The notes under the pieces are model-generated. The model did not search any database and had not been told where the DNA came from. It saw only the letters and a list, made by a program, of their open reading frames with translations. The position numbers and the translations under genes are program-made. A stretch of DNA of 35,554 bases from Cetobacterium ceti (lineage in GTDB: Bacteria > Fusobacteriota > Fusobacteriia > Fusobacteriales > Fusobacteriaceae): contig NZ_FUWX01000018.1 in assembly GCF_900167275.1 (NCBI RefSeq), forward strand, positions 1 to 35,554, in the 5' to 3' direction. Positions 1 to 9,217 of this stretch are shown here, in pieces (within the stretch, counting starts at the first letter, position 1; each line of letters starts with the position of its first letter).

Positions 1-1
1 C

Positions 2-757
2 GCTGAGTTATTAGAGTTAGTTGAAATGGAAGTAAGAGAGTTATTAACAGAGTACGGATTCCCAGGAGACGACTTACCAGTAATAACAGGATCATCATTA
101 GGAGCATTACAAGGAGAAGAGAAATGGGTAGAAGCTATCAAATCTCTAATGGATGCAGTAGATGATTATATTCCAACTCCTGCAAGAGCAGTAGACCAAC
201 CATTCCTAATGCCAATTGAGGACGTATTCACAATTACAGGAAGAGGAACAGTTGTAACAGGAAGAGTAGAAAGAGGAATCGTAAAAGTTGGAGAAGAGGT
301 AGAGATCGTAGGAATTAAAGATACTATCAAATCAACTTGTACAGGTGTAGAGATGTTCAGAAAGTTACTTGATCAAGGACAAGCTGGAGACAACATCGGA
401 GCATTATTAAGAGGAATCAAAAAAGAAGACGTAGTAAGAGGACAAGTATTATCTAAACCAGGATCAATCCACCCTCATACAAACTTCAGAGGAGAAGTAT
501 ACGTATTAACTAAGGAAGAGGGAGGAAGACATACTCCATTCTTCGCAGGATATAGACCACAGTTCTACTTCAGAACTACAGATATAACAGGAGCAATCAC
601 ATTACCAGAAGGAGTAGAAATGGTAATGCCTGGAGATAACATCGAGATGAACGTAGAGTTAATCCACCCAATCGCAATGGAACCAGGATTAAGATTCGCA
701 ATCAGAGAAGGAGGAAGAACAGTAGCTTCTGGAGTTGTTGCAGAAATTACTAAGTAA
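2..757 (+). CDS. tuf: Elongation factor Tu, C-terminal part (5' truncated by window edge)
   Basis: EF-Tu brings aminoacyl-tRNA to the ribosomal A site as a GTP complex. The open frame runs in from the left edge (the GCT codon at base 2 is in frame), so about 250 residues remain of roughly 394. What is present is the end of the GTPase domain (the [19 protein letters not shown] stretch) and complete beta-barrel domains 2 and 3, with the family signatures [17 protein letters not shown] and [11 protein letters not shown]. The internal ATG at base 26 is not a start. A strong terminator follows, so this is the end of a transcript, probably the str operon (rpsL-rpsG-fusA-tuf), whose earlier genes are outside the window. 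Tuf next to the S10 cluster is a common bacterial order. Confidence 0.98.
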   Translation, partial: AELLELVEMEVRELLTEYGFPGDDLPVITGSSLGALQGEEKWVEAIKSLMDAVDDYIPTPARAVDQPFLMPIEDVFTITGRGTVVTGRVERGIVKVGEEVEIVGIKDTIKSTCTGVEMFRKLLDQGQAGDNIGALLRGIKKEDVVRGQVLSKPGSIHPHTNFRGEVYVLTKEEGGRHTPFFAGYRPQFYFRTTDITGAITLPEGVEMVMPGDNIEMNVELIHPIAMEPGLRFAIREGGRTVASGVVAEITK

Positions 758-797
758 TTCCTATAATAAACTTTAAAACTATTAAGTTTTTCTTATT

Positions 798-828
798 AAA
801 AAGAGGGAGACTTCTCCCTCTTTTTTTT
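798..828 (+). terminator. Intrinsic terminator of tuf
   Basis: GAGGGAG (803-809) pairs perfectly with CTCCCTC (814-820) around an ACTT loop. Flanking A and T runs extend the stem, and a run of eight T follows. This separates tuf from the S10 operon. Confidence 0.93.
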
Positions 829-834
829 CTTTGA

Positions 835-862
835 AAAAAAGCAAAAAAGAGTTTGCTTTTTT
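835..862 (+). terminator. Second hairpin with T tail between tuf and rpsJ
   Basis: AAAAAAGCAAA (835-845) and TTTGCTTTTTT (852-862) form an 11-bp AT-rich stem with a 6-base loop. It could be a backup terminator for tuf. The stem is nearly symmetric in A and T, so it could also act on the other strand. Its 3' arm overlaps the -35 box of the rpsJ promoter. Terminator activity is an inference because the stem contains only two G-C pairs. Confidence 0.5.
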
Positions 863-880
863 CCGTAAATATGATATACT
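853..880 (+). promoter_or_regulatory. Promoter of the S10-spc operon
   Basis: The -35 box TTGCTT (853-858) and -10 box TATACT (875-880) are 16 bases apart, giving a start near 887. The predicted 60-base leader carries a small hairpin: AAAGGATAG (894-902) pairs with CTATCTTTT (906-914), ending about 15 bases before the rpsJ SD. No other promoter is obvious before rpsJ, and no terminator is seen until after secY, so this one may drive about 10.9 kb. Confidence 0.7.
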
Positions 881-947
881 TATTAAAGTGTACAAAGGAT
901 AGTAACTATCTTTTAAATCGAAACTTTTAAGGAGGTGCGAGAGGTAA

Positions 948-1259
948 ATGGCTTCTAACAAGTTAAGAATTTACTTAAAAGCTTATGATCACACTCTATT
1001 AGATCAATCAGCTAAAAAAATAGCGGAAGTTGCTAAAAAGTCTGGAGCAGAAATTGCAGGACCTATGCCACTACCTACAAAAATCAAAAAATACACTGTA
1101 TTAAGATCAGTACACGTTAACAAAGATTCTAGAGAACAGTTTGAGATGAGAGTTCACTCAAGAATGGTAGAAATTAAAAATTCTAACCCTAAAACTATAG
1201 CTTCTTTAACAGCGGTTAACTTACCAGCTGGTGTTGGAATCGAAATTAAACAGGCGTAA
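948..1259 (+). CDS. rpsJ: 30S ribosomal protein S10 (NusE)
   Basis: S10 is a head protein of the 30S subunit and, as NusE, also serves in transcription antitermination. The 103-residue length is normal. The signatures are [18 protein letters not shown] near the N-terminus, [17 protein letters not shown] in the middle, and a conserved VHSRMVEI segment. The SD AAGGAGGTG sits about 11 bases before the ATG. It is the first gene of the S10 operon and is followed by an unusually long structured gap before rplC, whereas other gaps in this operon are usually under 60 bases. Confidence 0.98.
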   Translation: MASNKLRIYLKAYDHTLLDQSAKKIAEVAKKSGAEIAGPMPLPTKIKKYTVLRSVHVNKDSREQFEMRVHSRMVEIKNSNPKTIASLTAVNLPAGVGIEIKQA

Positions 1260-1276
1260 TTATTTCTTAAAAAAGT

Positions 1277-1414
1277 GTTAACAACTAATTTTCGGGTAAT
1301 TTGATACTTATAAATTAAATTATCCTTACAGAATAATACAAGTTGGCTTTTTTTTAAAGAAGAGTGGTAGAACCACGAGGACAAGTTGTCAACCAATATA
1401 TTATTTGATGGAGG
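1277..1414 (+). promoter_or_regulatory. Candidate structured leader between rpsJ and rplC
   Basis: This 161-base gap has several pairings. GTTAACAACT (1277-1286) pairs with AGTTGTCAAC (1384-1393), 9 of 10, enclosing the element. GGGTAATTT (1294-1302) pairs with AAATTATCC (1317-1325), 9 bp with one G-U. GTGGT (1364-1368) pairs with ACCAC (1372-1376) over an AGA loop. The segment CAAGTTG occurs at both 1339-1345 and 1382-1388, so the 5' arm has two possible partners. The closing stem ends 15 bases before the rplC SD (GGAGG). By analogy with known ribosomal-protein leaders, L3 or L4 could bind here. That role is inferred; the pairings are seen. Confidence 0.55.
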
Positions 1415-1420
1415 TAAAAA

Positions 1421-2047
1421 ATGTCAGGAATTTTAGCTAAGAAAATTGGAATGACTCAAATTTTCGAAGATGGAAAATTCATTCCAGTTACAGTTGTAGA
1501 AGCTGGACCTAACTTTGTTCTTCAGAAGAAAACTGCAGAAAAAGACGGTTACACAGCTATACAATTAGGATTCGATGAAAAGAAAGAAAAAAATACTACT
1601 AAGCCATTAATGGGAATCTTTAACAAGGCAGGAGTTAAGCCATTAAGATTTGTTAAGGAATTAAAAGTAGATTCAGTAGAAGGATACGAATTAGGTCAAG
1701 AGATCAAAGTTGACGCTCTTGAGGGTGTAGCATTCGTTGATATCATTGGAACTTCAAAAGGTAAAGGAACATCTGGTGTTATGAAGAGACACGGATTCAG
1801 TGGAAACAGAGCATCTCACGGTGTATCTAGAAACCACAGACTAGGTGGATCAATCGGTATGTCATCTTGGCCTGGAAAAGTATTAAAGAACAAAAGAATG
1901 GCTGGACAATATGGAAACGTAACTGTAACTGTTCAAAACTTAAAAGTAGTTAAAGTTGACGTTGAGAACAACTTATTACTAATCAAAGGTGCAGTGCCTG
2001 GATCTAAGAACGGTTATATCGTTGTTAAGCCTGCAATAAAAAAATAA
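1421..2047 (+). CDS. rplC: 50S ribosomal protein L3
   Basis: L3 is an early assembly protein of the 50S subunit whose long loop reaches the peptidyl-transferase centre. The length of 208 residues is typical. The N-terminus SGILAKKIGMTQIFEDG is diagnostic, and the central loop GHGVSRNHRLGGS-like segment plus PGKVLKNKRMAGQYGN are clear. Where E. coli has the methylated Gln in its GSIGQ loop motif, this protein reads GSIGMSSWPGK, so that modification is not expected. The start is ATG with SD GGAGG. It follows the structured leader and is 30 bases from rplD. Confidence 0.98.
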   Translation: MSGILAKKIGMTQIFEDGKFIPVTVVEAGPNFVLQKKTAEKDGYTAIQLGFDEKKEKNTTKPLMGIFNKAGVKPLRFVKELKVDSVEGYELGQEIKVDALEGVAFVDIIGTSKGKGTSGVMKRHGFSGNRASHGVSRNHRLGGSIGMSSWPGKVLKNKRMAGQYGNVTVTVQNLKVVKVDVENNLLLIKGAVPGSKNGYIVVKPAIKK

Positions 2048-2077
2048 TTGATTAGTATATAAGGAAGGAGGAAAATA

Positions 2078-2710
2078 ATGGCAGTTTTAAATATATATAA
2101 CTTAACAGGAAGCCAAACTGGTACTGTAGAAGTTAAAGATTCTGTTTTCGGAATCGAGCCAAATCAAGCTGTATTACACGAAGTACTAACAGCTGAGTTA
2201 GCAGCTGCTAGACAAGGAACTGCAGCTACTAAAACTAGAGCTATGGTTAGAGGTGGAGGAAGAAAACCTTTTAAACAAAAAGGAACTGGTAGAGCTAGAC
2301 AAGGTTCTACAAGAGCACCTCACATGGTTGGTGGAGGAGTAACATTTGGTCCTCACCCAAGATCATATGAAAAGAAAGTAAACAAGAAAGTTAGAAACTT
2401 AGCATTAAGATCAGCTCTTTCTGCTAAAGTTGCAGCTGGAGAAATCGTTGTTTTAGATGGAACTATCGAAACTCCAAAAACAAAAACAATAATTGCTTTA
2501 ACTAACGCTTTAGAGGCAACAACTAAGCAGTTATTTATCGTAAACGATCTTGCAACTCAAGCTGATTTTAACTTATACTTATCAGCTAGAAACTTAGAGA
2601 ACGCAGTAGTTCTTCAACCAAATGAGATTGGAGTATACTGGTTATTAAAGCAAGAGAAAGTTATCGTTACTAAAGAAGCGCTAACTACTATCGAGGAGGT
2701 GCTTGCATAA
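2078..2710 (+). CDS. rplD: 50S ribosomal protein L4
   Basis: L4 binds 23S rRNA, lines the exit tunnel, and in E. coli also represses its own S10 operon. The 210-residue product has the tunnel loop with [18 protein letters not shown] followed by [21 protein letters not shown], and a C-terminal Rossmann-like part with [15 protein letters not shown]. The SD GGAAGGAGG is strong. The stop overlaps the rplW start by one base (TAATG), which suggests translational coupling. As the classic autoregulator, it is a possible ligand for the leader upstream of rplC. Confidence 0.98.
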   Translation: MAVLNIYNLTGSQTGTVEVKDSVFGIEPNQAVLHEVLTAELAAARQGTAATKTRAMVRGGGRKPFKQKGTGRARQGSTRAPHMVGGGVTFGPHPRSYEKKVNKKVRNLALRSALSAKVAAGEIVVLDGTIETPKTKTIIALTNALEATTKQLFIVNDLATQADFNLYLSARNLENAVVLQPNEIGVYWLLKQEKVIVTKEALTTIEEVLA

Positions 2711-2997
2711 TGACAGCTTACGATATTATTAAAAAGCCTATCATTACTGAGAAGTCTGAAATCTTAAGAAGAGATTACAACAAATATACTTTCGAAGTAA
2801 ATACAAAGGCTAACAAAATAGAAATAAAGAAAGCTATCGAAGCAATATTCAACGTTAAAGTTGAAGATATAGCTACTTTAAACGTAAAGCCAGTGACTAA
2901 GAGACACGGAATGAAGCTTTACAAAACTCAAGCTAAGAAAAAAGCTATTGTTAAATTAGCAGCTGGAAATACAATTACTTATTTCCAAGAAGCTTAA
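2710..2997 (+). CDS. rplW: 50S ribosomal protein L23
   Basis: L23 sits at the exit of the polypeptide tunnel and is the docking site for trigger factor and SRP. The 95-residue product starts TAYDIIKKPIITEKS, the family signature, and has a basic C-terminal region with VKPVTKRHGMKLYKT. The ATG shares its A with the rplD stop codon. The SD GAGGAGGTG lies inside the end of rplD. A 59-base gap to rplB follows. Confidence 0.97.
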   Translation: MTAYDIIKKPIITEKSEILRRDYNKYTFEVNTKANKIEIKKAIEAIFNVKVEDIATLNVKPVTKRHGMKLYKTQAKKKAIVKLAAGNTITYFQEA

Positions 2998-3056
2998 TAA
3001 TAGTAAAAACGGCTAAAGATACTTATAGGTCAGGGAAAATTTGGAGGTTATAACAA

Positions 3057-3887
3057 ATGGCTATTAGAAAAATGAACGCTATAACTAATGGTACTAGACA
3101 TATGTCTAGATTAGTTAATAACGAATTAGATAAAGTTAGACCTGAAAAGTCTTTAACTGCCCCATTAAAATCTGCTTATGGTAGAGATAACTATGGACAC
3201 AGAACTTGTAGAAACAGAGACAAGGGACACAAAAGACTTTACAGAATAATTGATTTCAAAAGAAATAAATTAGATGTACCTGCTAAGGTTGTATCATTAG
3301 AATACGATCCTAACAGAACAGCAAACATCGCTTTACTTTGTTACGCAGACGGAGAAAAGAGATACATATTAGCTCCTAAGGGACTAAAAAAAGGTGACGT
3401 TGTAATGGCTGGAGCAAACGCTGAAATTAAGCCAGGAAACGCTCTTAAATTAAAAGATATGCCAGTTGGAGTACAGATCCACAATATCGAATTACAAAGA
3501 GGAAAAGGTGGACAATTAGTAAGATCTGCTGGAACTGCTGCTAGATTAGTAGCTAAAGAAGGAACTTACTGTCACGTTGAGTTACCATCAGGAGAATTAA
3601 GATTAATTCACGGTGAATGTATGGCAACTATCGGTGAAGTTGGAAACTCTGAGCATAGCTTAGTAAATATCGGTAAAGCTGGAAGAAACAGACATATGGG
3701 AAGAAGACCTCACGTTAGAGGATCTGCAATGAACCCTTGTGATCACCCTCACGGTGGAGGAGAAGGAAAATGTCCAGTTGGAAGAAAATCTCCATTAACT
3801 CCATGGGGTAAACCTGCTCTTGGTGTTAAAACAAGAGGAAAGAAAACTTCAGATAAGTTTATCGTAAGAAGAAGAAACGAAAAGTAA
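3057..3887 (+). CDS. rplB: 50S ribosomal protein L2
   Basis: L2 is a large, highly conserved 23S-binding protein needed for subunit joining and peptidyl transfer. The 276 residues match the usual 272-277. The N-terminal OB-like part contains [19 protein letters not shown] and the SH3-like part VEYD-type [13 protein letters not shown]. The C-terminal signature [19 protein letters not shown] includes the functionally important histidine region. The SD GGAGG lies 10 bases before the ATG. A gap of 24 bases to rpsS follows. Confidence 0.98.
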   Translation: MAIRKMNAITNGTRHMSRLVNNELDKVRPEKSLTAPLKSAYGRDNYGHRTCRNRDKGHKRLYRIIDFKRNKLDVPAKVVSLEYDPNRTANIALLCYADGEKRYILAPKGLKKGDVVMAGANAEIKPGNALKLKDMPVGVQIHNIELQRGKGGQLVRSAGTAARLVAKEGTYCHVELPSGELRLIHGECMATIGEVGNSEHSLVNIGKAGRNRHMGRRPHVRGSAMNPCDHPHGGGEGKCPVGRKSPLTPWGKPALGVKTRGKKTSDKFIVRRRNEK

Positions 3888-3911
3888 TTTTCGAGAGGAG
3901 GCTAATAGGTA

Positions 3912-4193
3912 ATGGCTAGATCATTAAAAAAAGGACCTTTTTGTGACCACCACTTAATGAAAAAAGTTGAGGAAGCAGTAGCTACAGAAAACGTAAAAGC
4001 TGTTATAAAGACTTGGTCAAGAAGATCAACTATATTCCCTAACTTCATCGGATTAACATTCGGAGTATATAACGGGAAAAAGCATATACCAGTTCATGTA
4101 ACTGAGCAAATGGTTGGACATAAATTAGGAGAGTTCGCACCTACTAGAACATATTATGGACACGGTGTTGACAAGAAGAAAAAGAAAAAATAA
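3912..4193 (+). CDS. rpsS: 30S ribosomal protein S19
   Basis: S19 is in the head of the 30S subunit next to S13 and helps form bridges to the large subunit. The 93 residues begin [18 protein letters not shown] and end in the [13 protein letters not shown] signature followed by a lysine-rich tail. The SD GAGAGGAGG precedes the ATG. Confidence 0.98.
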   Translation: MARSLKKGPFCDHHLMKKVEEAVATENVKAVIKTWSRRSTIFPNFIGLTFGVYNGKKHIPVHVTEQMVGHKLGEFAPTRTYYGHGVDKKKKKK

Positions 4194-4238
4194 TCGTATT
4201 TAAGATATAGAGATTAAAGAATGAAGGAGGTTGGACTA

Positions 4239-4571
4239 GTGGAAGCTAGAGCAATAACTAGATTCGTAAGATTATCTCCGAGAAAAGCTAGATTAGTAGC
4301 AGACTTAGTGAGAGGAAAATCAGCTTTAGAAGCTTTAGATGTATTAGAGTTTACTAATAAGAAAGCAGCTAGATTTATAAAGAAAACACTAGCATCAGCA
4401 ATTGCTAACGCAACTAACAACTTCAAAATGGATGAAGAGAAATTAGTTGTATCAACTATAATGATTAACGATGGACCAGCTCTTAAGAGAATCATGCCTA
4501 GAGCAATGGGAAGAGCAGACATCATCAGAAAACCAACAGCGCACATTATTGTGGCAGTATCTGAAAAGTAG
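4239..4571 (+). CDS. rplV: 50S ribosomal protein L22 (GTG start)
   Basis: L22 lines the exit tunnel and stabilises all 23S domains. I place the start at GTG 4239, which gives MEARAITRFVRLSPRKARLV (110 residues), the normal N-terminus of the family. An upstream in-frame ATG at 4221 directly precedes and overlaps the SD (AAGGAGGTT, 4224-4232), so it has no SD of its own and is unlikely to be used. The C-terminus has PRAMGRADIIRKPTAHI, the L22 signature. A 15-base gap to rpsC follows. Confidence 0.95.
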   Translation: MEARAITRFVRLSPRKARLVADLVRGKSALEALDVLEFTNKKAARFIKKTLASAIANATNNFKMDEEKLVVSTIMINDGPALKRIMPRAMGRADIIRKPTAHIIVAVSEK

Positions 4572-4586
4572 TAAGGAGGTAAGACT

Positions 4587-5243
4587 GTGGGACAAAAGGT
4601 AGACCCTAGAGGACTAAGACTTGGAATTACAAGAACTTGGGACTCTGCATGGTATGCAGATAAGAAGGAATACGCTAAGTATTTCCATGAAGATACACAA
4701 ATCAGAGAACTTATCAAGAAAAACTACTTCCACGCTGGAATAGCAAAGGTGAAGATTGAAAGAACATCTCCATCTCACGTAGTAGTTCTTGTACACACTG
4801 CAAAAGCAGGAATAGTTATAGGAAGAAAAGGTGCTGAAATTGAAGCCCTTAGAGCTAAACTTGAAAAGTTAACTGGAAGAAAAGTAACAGTAAAAATCAT
4901 TGAGGTTAAAGACTTCAATAAGGATGCAACTTTAGTTGCAGAAAACATAGCTACATCTATCGAGAAGAGAGTAGCTTACAAGAGAGCAGTTAGCCAAGCT
5001 GTAATGAGAGCAATGAAATCAGGAGCTAAAGGAATCAAAGTTATGGTTTCTGGAAGATTAAATGGAGCCGAGATCGCAAGATCTGAGTGGGTAGTTGAAG
5101 GAAAAGTTTCTCTACACACATTAAGAGCTGACATTGATTACGCTACTGCAACAGCTCATACAACTTACGGAGCTCTTGGTATAAAAGTATGGATCTACAA
5201 CGGTGAAGTACTTTCAACTAAGAAGGAAGGAGGGGAAGCTTAA
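4587..5243 (+). CDS. rpsC: 30S ribosomal protein S3 (GTG start)
   Basis: S3 lies at the mRNA entry site of the 30S subunit. The 218 residues begin with the typical [19 protein letters not shown]. They contain a KH domain with the [15 protein letters not shown] loop at about residues 75-90 and a C-terminal domain with [15 protein letters not shown]. The start is GTG with AAGGAGG 7 bases upstream. The SD for rplP lies in its last codons. Confidence 0.98.
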   Translation: MGQKVDPRGLRLGITRTWDSAWYADKKEYAKYFHEDTQIRELIKKNYFHAGIAKVKIERTSPSHVVVLVHTAKAGIVIGRKGAEIEALRAKLEKLTGRKVTVKIIEVKDFNKDATLVAENIATSIEKRVAYKRAVSQAVMRAMKSGAKGIKVMVSGRLNGAEIARSEWVVEGKVSLHTLRADIDYATATAHTTYGALGIKVWIYNGEVLSTKKEGGEA

Positions 5244-5245
5244 TC

Positions 5246-5668
5246 ATGTTAATGCCTAAAAGAACAAAACACAGAAAAATGTTTAGAGGTAGAATGAAAG
5301 GTAAAGCCCTTAGAGGAAATACTGTAGCATTCGGAGATTACGGATTACAAGCCCTTGAGCCTGCATGGATCACTAACAGACAGATCGAATCTTGTAGAAT
5401 TGGAATCAACAGAACATTCAGAAGAGAAGGTAAAACTTTCATTAGAATATTCCCTGATAAACCAATCACAGCTAGACCTGCTGGAGTAAGAATGGGTAAA
5501 GGTAAAGGAAACGTTGAAGGTTGGGTAGCTGTAGTTAAACCTGGAAGAATAATGTTCGAGGTTTCTGGAGTTACTGAGGAAAAAGCATTAGCAGCTTTAA
5601 GAAAAGCTTCTATGAAACTTCCTATTAGATGTAAGATTGTAAAAAAAGAGAACGGTGGTGATAACTAA
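5246..5668 (+). CDS. rplP: 50S ribosomal protein L16
   Basis: L16 helps accommodate aminoacyl-tRNA at the A site. The 140 residues start [18 protein letters not shown] and include [18 protein letters not shown], the region near the known hydroxylated and methylated sites in E. coli. Two ATG codons (5246 and 5252) are possible. The first matches the common MLMPKR start, and the AAGGAGGGG SD inside rpsC suits either. The stop overlaps the rpmC ATG by one base. Confidence 0.97.
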   Translation: MLMPKRTKHRKMFRGRMKGKALRGNTVAFGDYGLQALEPAWITNRQIESCRIGINRTFRREGKTFIRIFPDKPITARPAGVRMGKGKGNVEGWVAVVKPGRIMFEVSGVTEEKALAALRKASMKLPIRCKIVKKENGGDN

Positions 5669-5850
5669 TGAGAGCTAAGGAAATAAGAGAAATGTCTACT
5701 GAAAACTTAGTAGTTAAGTGTAAAGAGCTTAAGGAAGAATTATTCAACCTAAAGTTCCAACTTTCATTAGGGCAACTGACTAACACTGCTAAGATTAGAG
5801 AAGTTAGAAGAGAAATAGCAAGAATAAACACTATATTAAACGAAAGATAA
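5668..5850 (+). CDS. rpmC: 50S ribosomal protein L29
   Basis: L29 is a small two-helix protein beside L23 at the tunnel exit. The 60 residues contain the signature [19 protein letters not shown] and the second helix [14 protein letters not shown]. Its ATG shares a base with the rplP stop, so translation is probably coupled. A 52-base gap to rpsQ follows. Confidence 0.97.
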   Translation: MRAKEIREMSTENLVVKCKELKEELFNLKFQLSLGQLTNTAKIREVRREIARINTILNER

Positions 5851-5902
5851 TATAATCTCATTTTAGATATAGATTCATTCTTAAGAAGAGGAGGTCAAGA
5901 TC

Positions 5903-6154
5903 TTGAGAAACGAGAGAAAAGTTAGAGAAGGAATCGTTGTTTCAGACAAGATGGATAAAACTATCGTTGTTGCAATTGAAACAATGGTATTACACCCAAT
6001 CTATAAAAAAAGAGTTAAGAAGACTACTAAGTTCAAGGCTCATGACGAGAACAATGTAGCTCAAGCTGGAGACAAAGTTAGAATTATGGAAACTAGACCA
6101 TTATCTAGAGATAAGAGATGGAGATTAGTTGAAATTATAGAAAAAGCTAGATAA
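5903..6154 (+). CDS. rpsQ: 30S ribosomal protein S17 (TTG start)
   Basis: S17 is a primary 16S-binding OB-fold protein. The 83 residues include [17 protein letters not shown] and [19 protein letters not shown], both diagnostic, and [17 protein letters not shown] near the end. The start is TTG, chosen because GAGGAGG lies 8 bases upstream and the protein begins at the conserved N-terminus. No ATG in frame upstream fits. Confidence 0.96.
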   Translation: MRNERKVREGIVVSDKMDKTIVVAIETMVLHPIYKKRVKKTTKFKAHDENNVAQAGDKVRIMETRPLSRDKRWRLVEIIEKAR

Positions 6155-6184
6155 TCCAATTATTGTTGAGAGGAGGATATTTTA

Positions 6185-6553
6185 ATGGTACAACAACAAA
6201 CTATCCTTAATGTTGCTGATAACTCAGGTGCTAAGAAACTTATGGTAATAAGAGTTCTTGGTGGATCTAAAAGAAGATTCGGTAGAATCGGTGACATTGT
6301 TGTGGCATCAGTTAAAGAAGCAATCCCTGGCGGAAACGTTAAAAAGGGAGACGTAGTTAAAGCAGTTATTGTTAGAACTAGAAAAGAATTAAGAAGAGAA
6401 GATGGATCTTACATCAAATTTGATGATAACGCAGCAGTTGTTATTAATACTAACAACGATCCAAAGGCTACAAGAATATTTGGGCCTGTTGCAAGAGAAT
6501 TAAGAGCTAAAGACTTTATGAAGATAGTATCTCTAGCTCCAGAGGTAATATAA
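6185..6553 (+). CDS. rplN: 50S ribosomal protein L14
   Basis: L14 sits at the subunit interface and is the binding site of the silencing factor RsfS. The 122 residues begin [19 protein letters not shown] and contain the [21 protein letters not shown] signature within the beta barrel. The start is ATG with GAGAGGAGG. Confidence 0.98.
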   Translation: MVQQQTILNVADNSGAKKLMVIRVLGGSKRRFGRIGDIVVASVKEAIPGGNVKKGDVVKAVIVRTRKELRREDGSYIKFDDNAAVVINTNNDPKATRIFGPVARELRAKDFMKIVSLAPEVI

Positions 6554-6575
6554 TCAAGAGAGGAGGCTAATTGTC

Positions 6576-6917
6576 GTGGCTAGACCTAAAATAAAATTTG
6601 TACCAGCTAAATTACACGTAAAAACTGGAGATACAGTTTATGTAATTTCTGGAAAAGATAAAGGTAAAACAGGAAAAGTATTAAAAGTTTTCCCTAAAAA
6701 AGGTAAAGTAGTTGTTGAGGGAATCAACATGGTTACTAAGCATATGAAACCATCTCAAATGAACCCACAAGGTGGAGTTGTTACAAAGCCAGCTCCAATG
6801 TTCTCTTCAAAAGTTATGTTATTTGATGAGAAAGCTGGAAAACCAACAAGAGTTGGATTTAAAATGGTTGATGGTAAGAAAGTAAGATACTCAAAAGTAT
6901 CTGGAGAAAATTTATAA
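6576..6917 (+). CDS. rplX: 50S ribosomal protein L24 (GTG start)
   Basis: L24 is an assembly initiator near the tunnel exit. The 113 residues carry the KOW motif [19 protein letters not shown] and the typical [13 protein letters not shown] segment. The start is GTG ([19 protein letters not shown]) preceded by GAGAGGAGG. It is slightly longer than the 103-105 of many bacteria because of its N-terminal lead. Confidence 0.97.
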   Translation: MARPKIKFVPAKLHVKTGDTVYVISGKDKGKTGKVLKVFPKKGKVVVEGINMVTKHMKPSQMNPQGGVVTKPAPMFSSKVMLFDEKAGKPTRVGFKMVDGKKVRYSKVSGENL

Positions 6918-6937
6918 TAGGAAGGAGGAAAACGTAA

Positions 6938-7489
6938 GTGTCTAAATACGTTTCTAGATATCATAAATTATATGACGAAGTGATTATTCCAGCTCTTATG
7001 AAAGAGTTAGGTTTATCAAACGTTATGGAATGTCCTAAATTAGACAGAGTTGTTGTTAACATGGGAGTTGGAGAAGCTACTCAAAACACTAAGTTAATCG
7101 ACGCTGCTATGGGAGATTTAACAATCATCACAGGACAAAAGCCAGTTGTAAGAAAGGCTAGAAAATCAGAGGCAGGATTCAAATTAAGAGAAGGAATGCC
7201 TATTGGTGCAAAAGTTACTTTAAGAAAAGAAAGAATGTATGATTTCTTAGATAGATTAATCAACGTAGTTCTTCCAAGAGTAAGAGACTTTGAAGGGGTT
7301 TCAGCTAATGCATTTGATGGAAGAGGAAACTATTCTCTAGGTTTAAGAGATCAGTTAGTTTTCCCTGAAATTGAATTCGATAAAGTTGACAAACTTTTAG
7401 GAATGTCTATCACTATCGTATCTTCTGCTAAAACAGATGAAGAAGGAAGAGCTTTACTTAAGGCATTCGGAATGCCTTTCAAAAAGTAA
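6938..7489 (+). CDS. rplE: 50S ribosomal protein L5 (GTG start)
   Basis: L5 binds 5S rRNA and contacts S13 across the bridge to the head of the small subunit. The 183 residues have the signature [16 protein letters not shown], then [21 protein letters not shown], and the C-terminal [13 protein letters not shown]. The start is GTG 10 bases after GGAGG. It is 21 bases from rpsN. Confidence 0.98.
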   Translation: MSKYVSRYHKLYDEVIIPALMKELGLSNVMECPKLDRVVVNMGVGEATQNTKLIDAAMGDLTIITGQKPVVRKARKSEAGFKLREGMPIGAKVTLRKERMYDFLDRLINVVLPRVRDFEGVSANAFDGRGNYSLGLRDQLVFPEIEFDKVDKLLGMSITIVSSAKTDEEGRALLKAFGMPFKK

Positions 7490-7510
7490 TAGTGAGGAGG
7501 GTAAGAATAC

Positions 7511-7798
7511 ATGGCTAAAAAGTCAATGATCGCTAGAGATGTTAAGAGAGCGGAACTATGCGATAAATATGCTGAAAAAAGAGCTGAGCTGAAGAAAAGA
7601 GTTAAAGATGGAGATATGGAAGCAATGTTTGAATTAAACAAGTTACCAAAAAACTCTTCTCCAGTTAGAAAAAGAAATAGATGTCAATTAGACGGAAGAC
7701 CAAGAGGATTCATGAGAGAATTCGGAATTTCAAGAGTTAAGTTTAGACAACTTGCTGGTGCTGGAATTATTCCAGGTGTAAAGAAATCATCTTGGTAA
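7511..7798 (+). CDS. rpsN: 30S ribosomal protein S14, zinc-independent type
   Basis: S14 is a head protein of the 30S subunit. The 95 residues contain the family signature [20 protein letters not shown]. The protein has only two cysteines (in ELCDKY and NRCQL) and no paired CxxC motifs, and it is of the long form. It is therefore the C-minus type that needs no zinc, unlike the 61-residue C-plus form common in Firmicutes. Only one copy is seen in this window. Confidence 0.97.
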   Translation: MAKKSMIARDVKRAELCDKYAEKRAELKKRVKDGDMEAMFELNKLPKNSSPVRKRNRCQLDGRPRGFMREFGISRVKFRQLAGAGIIPGVKKSSW

Positions 7799-7833
7799 GA
7801 ATCAATTAGATGATGAAAGGAGGCTTTTAATAG

Positions 7834-8229
7834 ATGTTTTTAACAGATCCAATCGCTGATATGTTAACAAGAGTTAGAAATGCTAACGCAGTTATGCATG
7901 AGAAAGTTGACGTTCCTCACTCTAACTTAAAAGAGAAAATCGCTGAGATTTTAAAAGAGGAAGGATACATCGCTAACTTTAAAGTTGTAACTGATGGAAA
8001 TAAAAAAAATATAAGAATATATTTAAAGTATGAAGGAAAAGAAAGAGTAATCAAAGGAATCAAGAGAATCTCTAAGCCAGGAAGAAGAGTATACGCTTCT
8101 GTAGAAGATATGCCAAGAGTATTATCTGGACTAGGAATCGCCATTGTTTCTACTTCTAAAGGTGTTGTAACAGACAGAACTGCTAGAAGAGAAAACATGG
8201 GTGGAGAGATCCTTGCATTCGTTTGGTAA
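7834..8229 (+). CDS. rpsH: 30S ribosomal protein S8
   Basis: S8 is a primary 16S-binding protein and, in E. coli, the repressor of the spc operon. The 131 residues begin with [18 protein letters not shown] and end in the signature [20 protein letters not shown]. The start is ATG after AAAGGAGG. No E. coli-like S8 target was sought at rplE. The gap upstream is 35 bases. Confidence 0.98.
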   Translation: MFLTDPIADMLTRVRNANAVMHEKVDVPHSNLKEKIAEILKEEGYIANFKVVTDGNKKNIRIYLKYEGKERVIKGIKRISKPGRRVYASVEDMPRVLSGLGIAIVSTSKGVVTDRTARRENMGGEILAFVW

Positions 8230-8250
8230 TAACTTGGGAGGTGGCCATTA

Positions 8251-8787
8251 ATGTCAAGAGTAGGTAAAAAGATCATAGTGGTACCTGCTGGGGTAGAAGT
8301 TACAGTTACTCCTGAAAATGTAGTAACTGTAAAAGGTCCTAAAGGTACTTTAACTAAGGAATTTAATCAAGAATTAACTATAAAACTTGAAAATAATGAA
8401 ATCACAATAGAGAGATCTAATGATTTACCATTTTCAAGATCTATCCACGGAACAACAAGAGCTATCATCAATAACATGATAGTTGGAGTTTCTGCTGGAT
8501 TCAAGAAAACTCTAAACCTTGTTGGAGTTGGATATAGAGCTGCAGAAAAAAATAACGGATTAGAGATGTCATTAGGATATTCTCACCCAGTTATTATTGA
8601 TGCTGTTCCAGGAATCAAAATGACAGTTGAGAAAAACACAACTGTACATATTGAAGGAGCAGAAAAAGATGTAGTAGGTCAAGTTGCTGCTAACATCAGA
8701 GCTAAGAGAGCTCCAGAGCCTTATAAAGGTAAAGGAGTTAAGTACGCTGATGAAGTAATCAGAAGAAAAGAAGGTAAAAAGTCATAA
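8251..8787 (+). CDS. rplF: 50S ribosomal protein L6
   Basis: L6 lies at the base of the L7/L12 stalk close to the factor-binding site. The 178 residues contain two repeated domains and begin SRVGKKIIVVPAGVEV. The C-terminal signature RAKRAPEPYKGKGVKYADE is clear. The start is ATG after GGGAGGTGG. Confidence 0.98.
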   Translation: MSRVGKKIIVVPAGVEVTVTPENVVTVKGPKGTLTKEFNQELTIKLENNEITIERSNDLPFSRSIHGTTRAIINNMIVGVSAGFKKTLNLVGVGYRAAEKNNGLEMSLGYSHPVIIDAVPGIKMTVEKNTTVHIEGAEKDVVGQVAANIRAKRAPEPYKGKGVKYADEVIRRKEGKKS

Positions 8788-8824
8788 TAGGTGACTAGTT
8801 GCTTTAAAGAAGGAGGTTAGTGAG

Positions 8825-9193
8825 TTGTTTAAGAAAGTTAATAGAGAATCTATTAGAAGAAGAAAGCACTTATCTATCAGAAACAAGATTTCTGGTACTG
8901 CTGAAAGACCAAGACTTTCTGTATATAGATCAAACAACAATATCTTTGCTCAACTTATCGATGATGTGAATGGAGTAACTTTAGCTGCTTCATCTACTAT
9001 CGAAAAAGAGATCAAAGCCAATGTAAAACACGGAGGAAATGTTGAAGCTGCAAAATTAGTAGGAAAGGCACTAGCTGAGAAAGCTGTTGCAAAGAATATA
9101 ACAGTTGTAGTATTTGACAGATCTGGATATAAATACACAGGAAGAATTGCTGCCCTTGCAGAAGCTGCAAGAGAAGCAGGATTAAAATTCTAA
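8825..9193 (+). CDS. rplR: 50S ribosomal protein L18 (TTG start)
   Basis: L18 carries 5S rRNA to the large subunit together with L5. The 122 residues have the basic N-terminal tail ([17 protein letters not shown]), [20 protein letters not shown], and the C-terminal [19 protein letters not shown]. The start is TTG, 9 bases after AAGGAGG. No closer ATG fits. Confidence 0.97.
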   Translation: MFKKVNRESIRRRKHLSIRNKISGTAERPRLSVYRSNNNIFAQLIDDVNGVTLAASSTIEKEIKANVKHGGNVEAAKLVGKALAEKAVAKNITVVVFDRSGYKYTGRIAALAEAAREAGLKF

Positions 9194-9217
9194 TTCTTGT
9201 AGAGAGGAGGACTTCAC

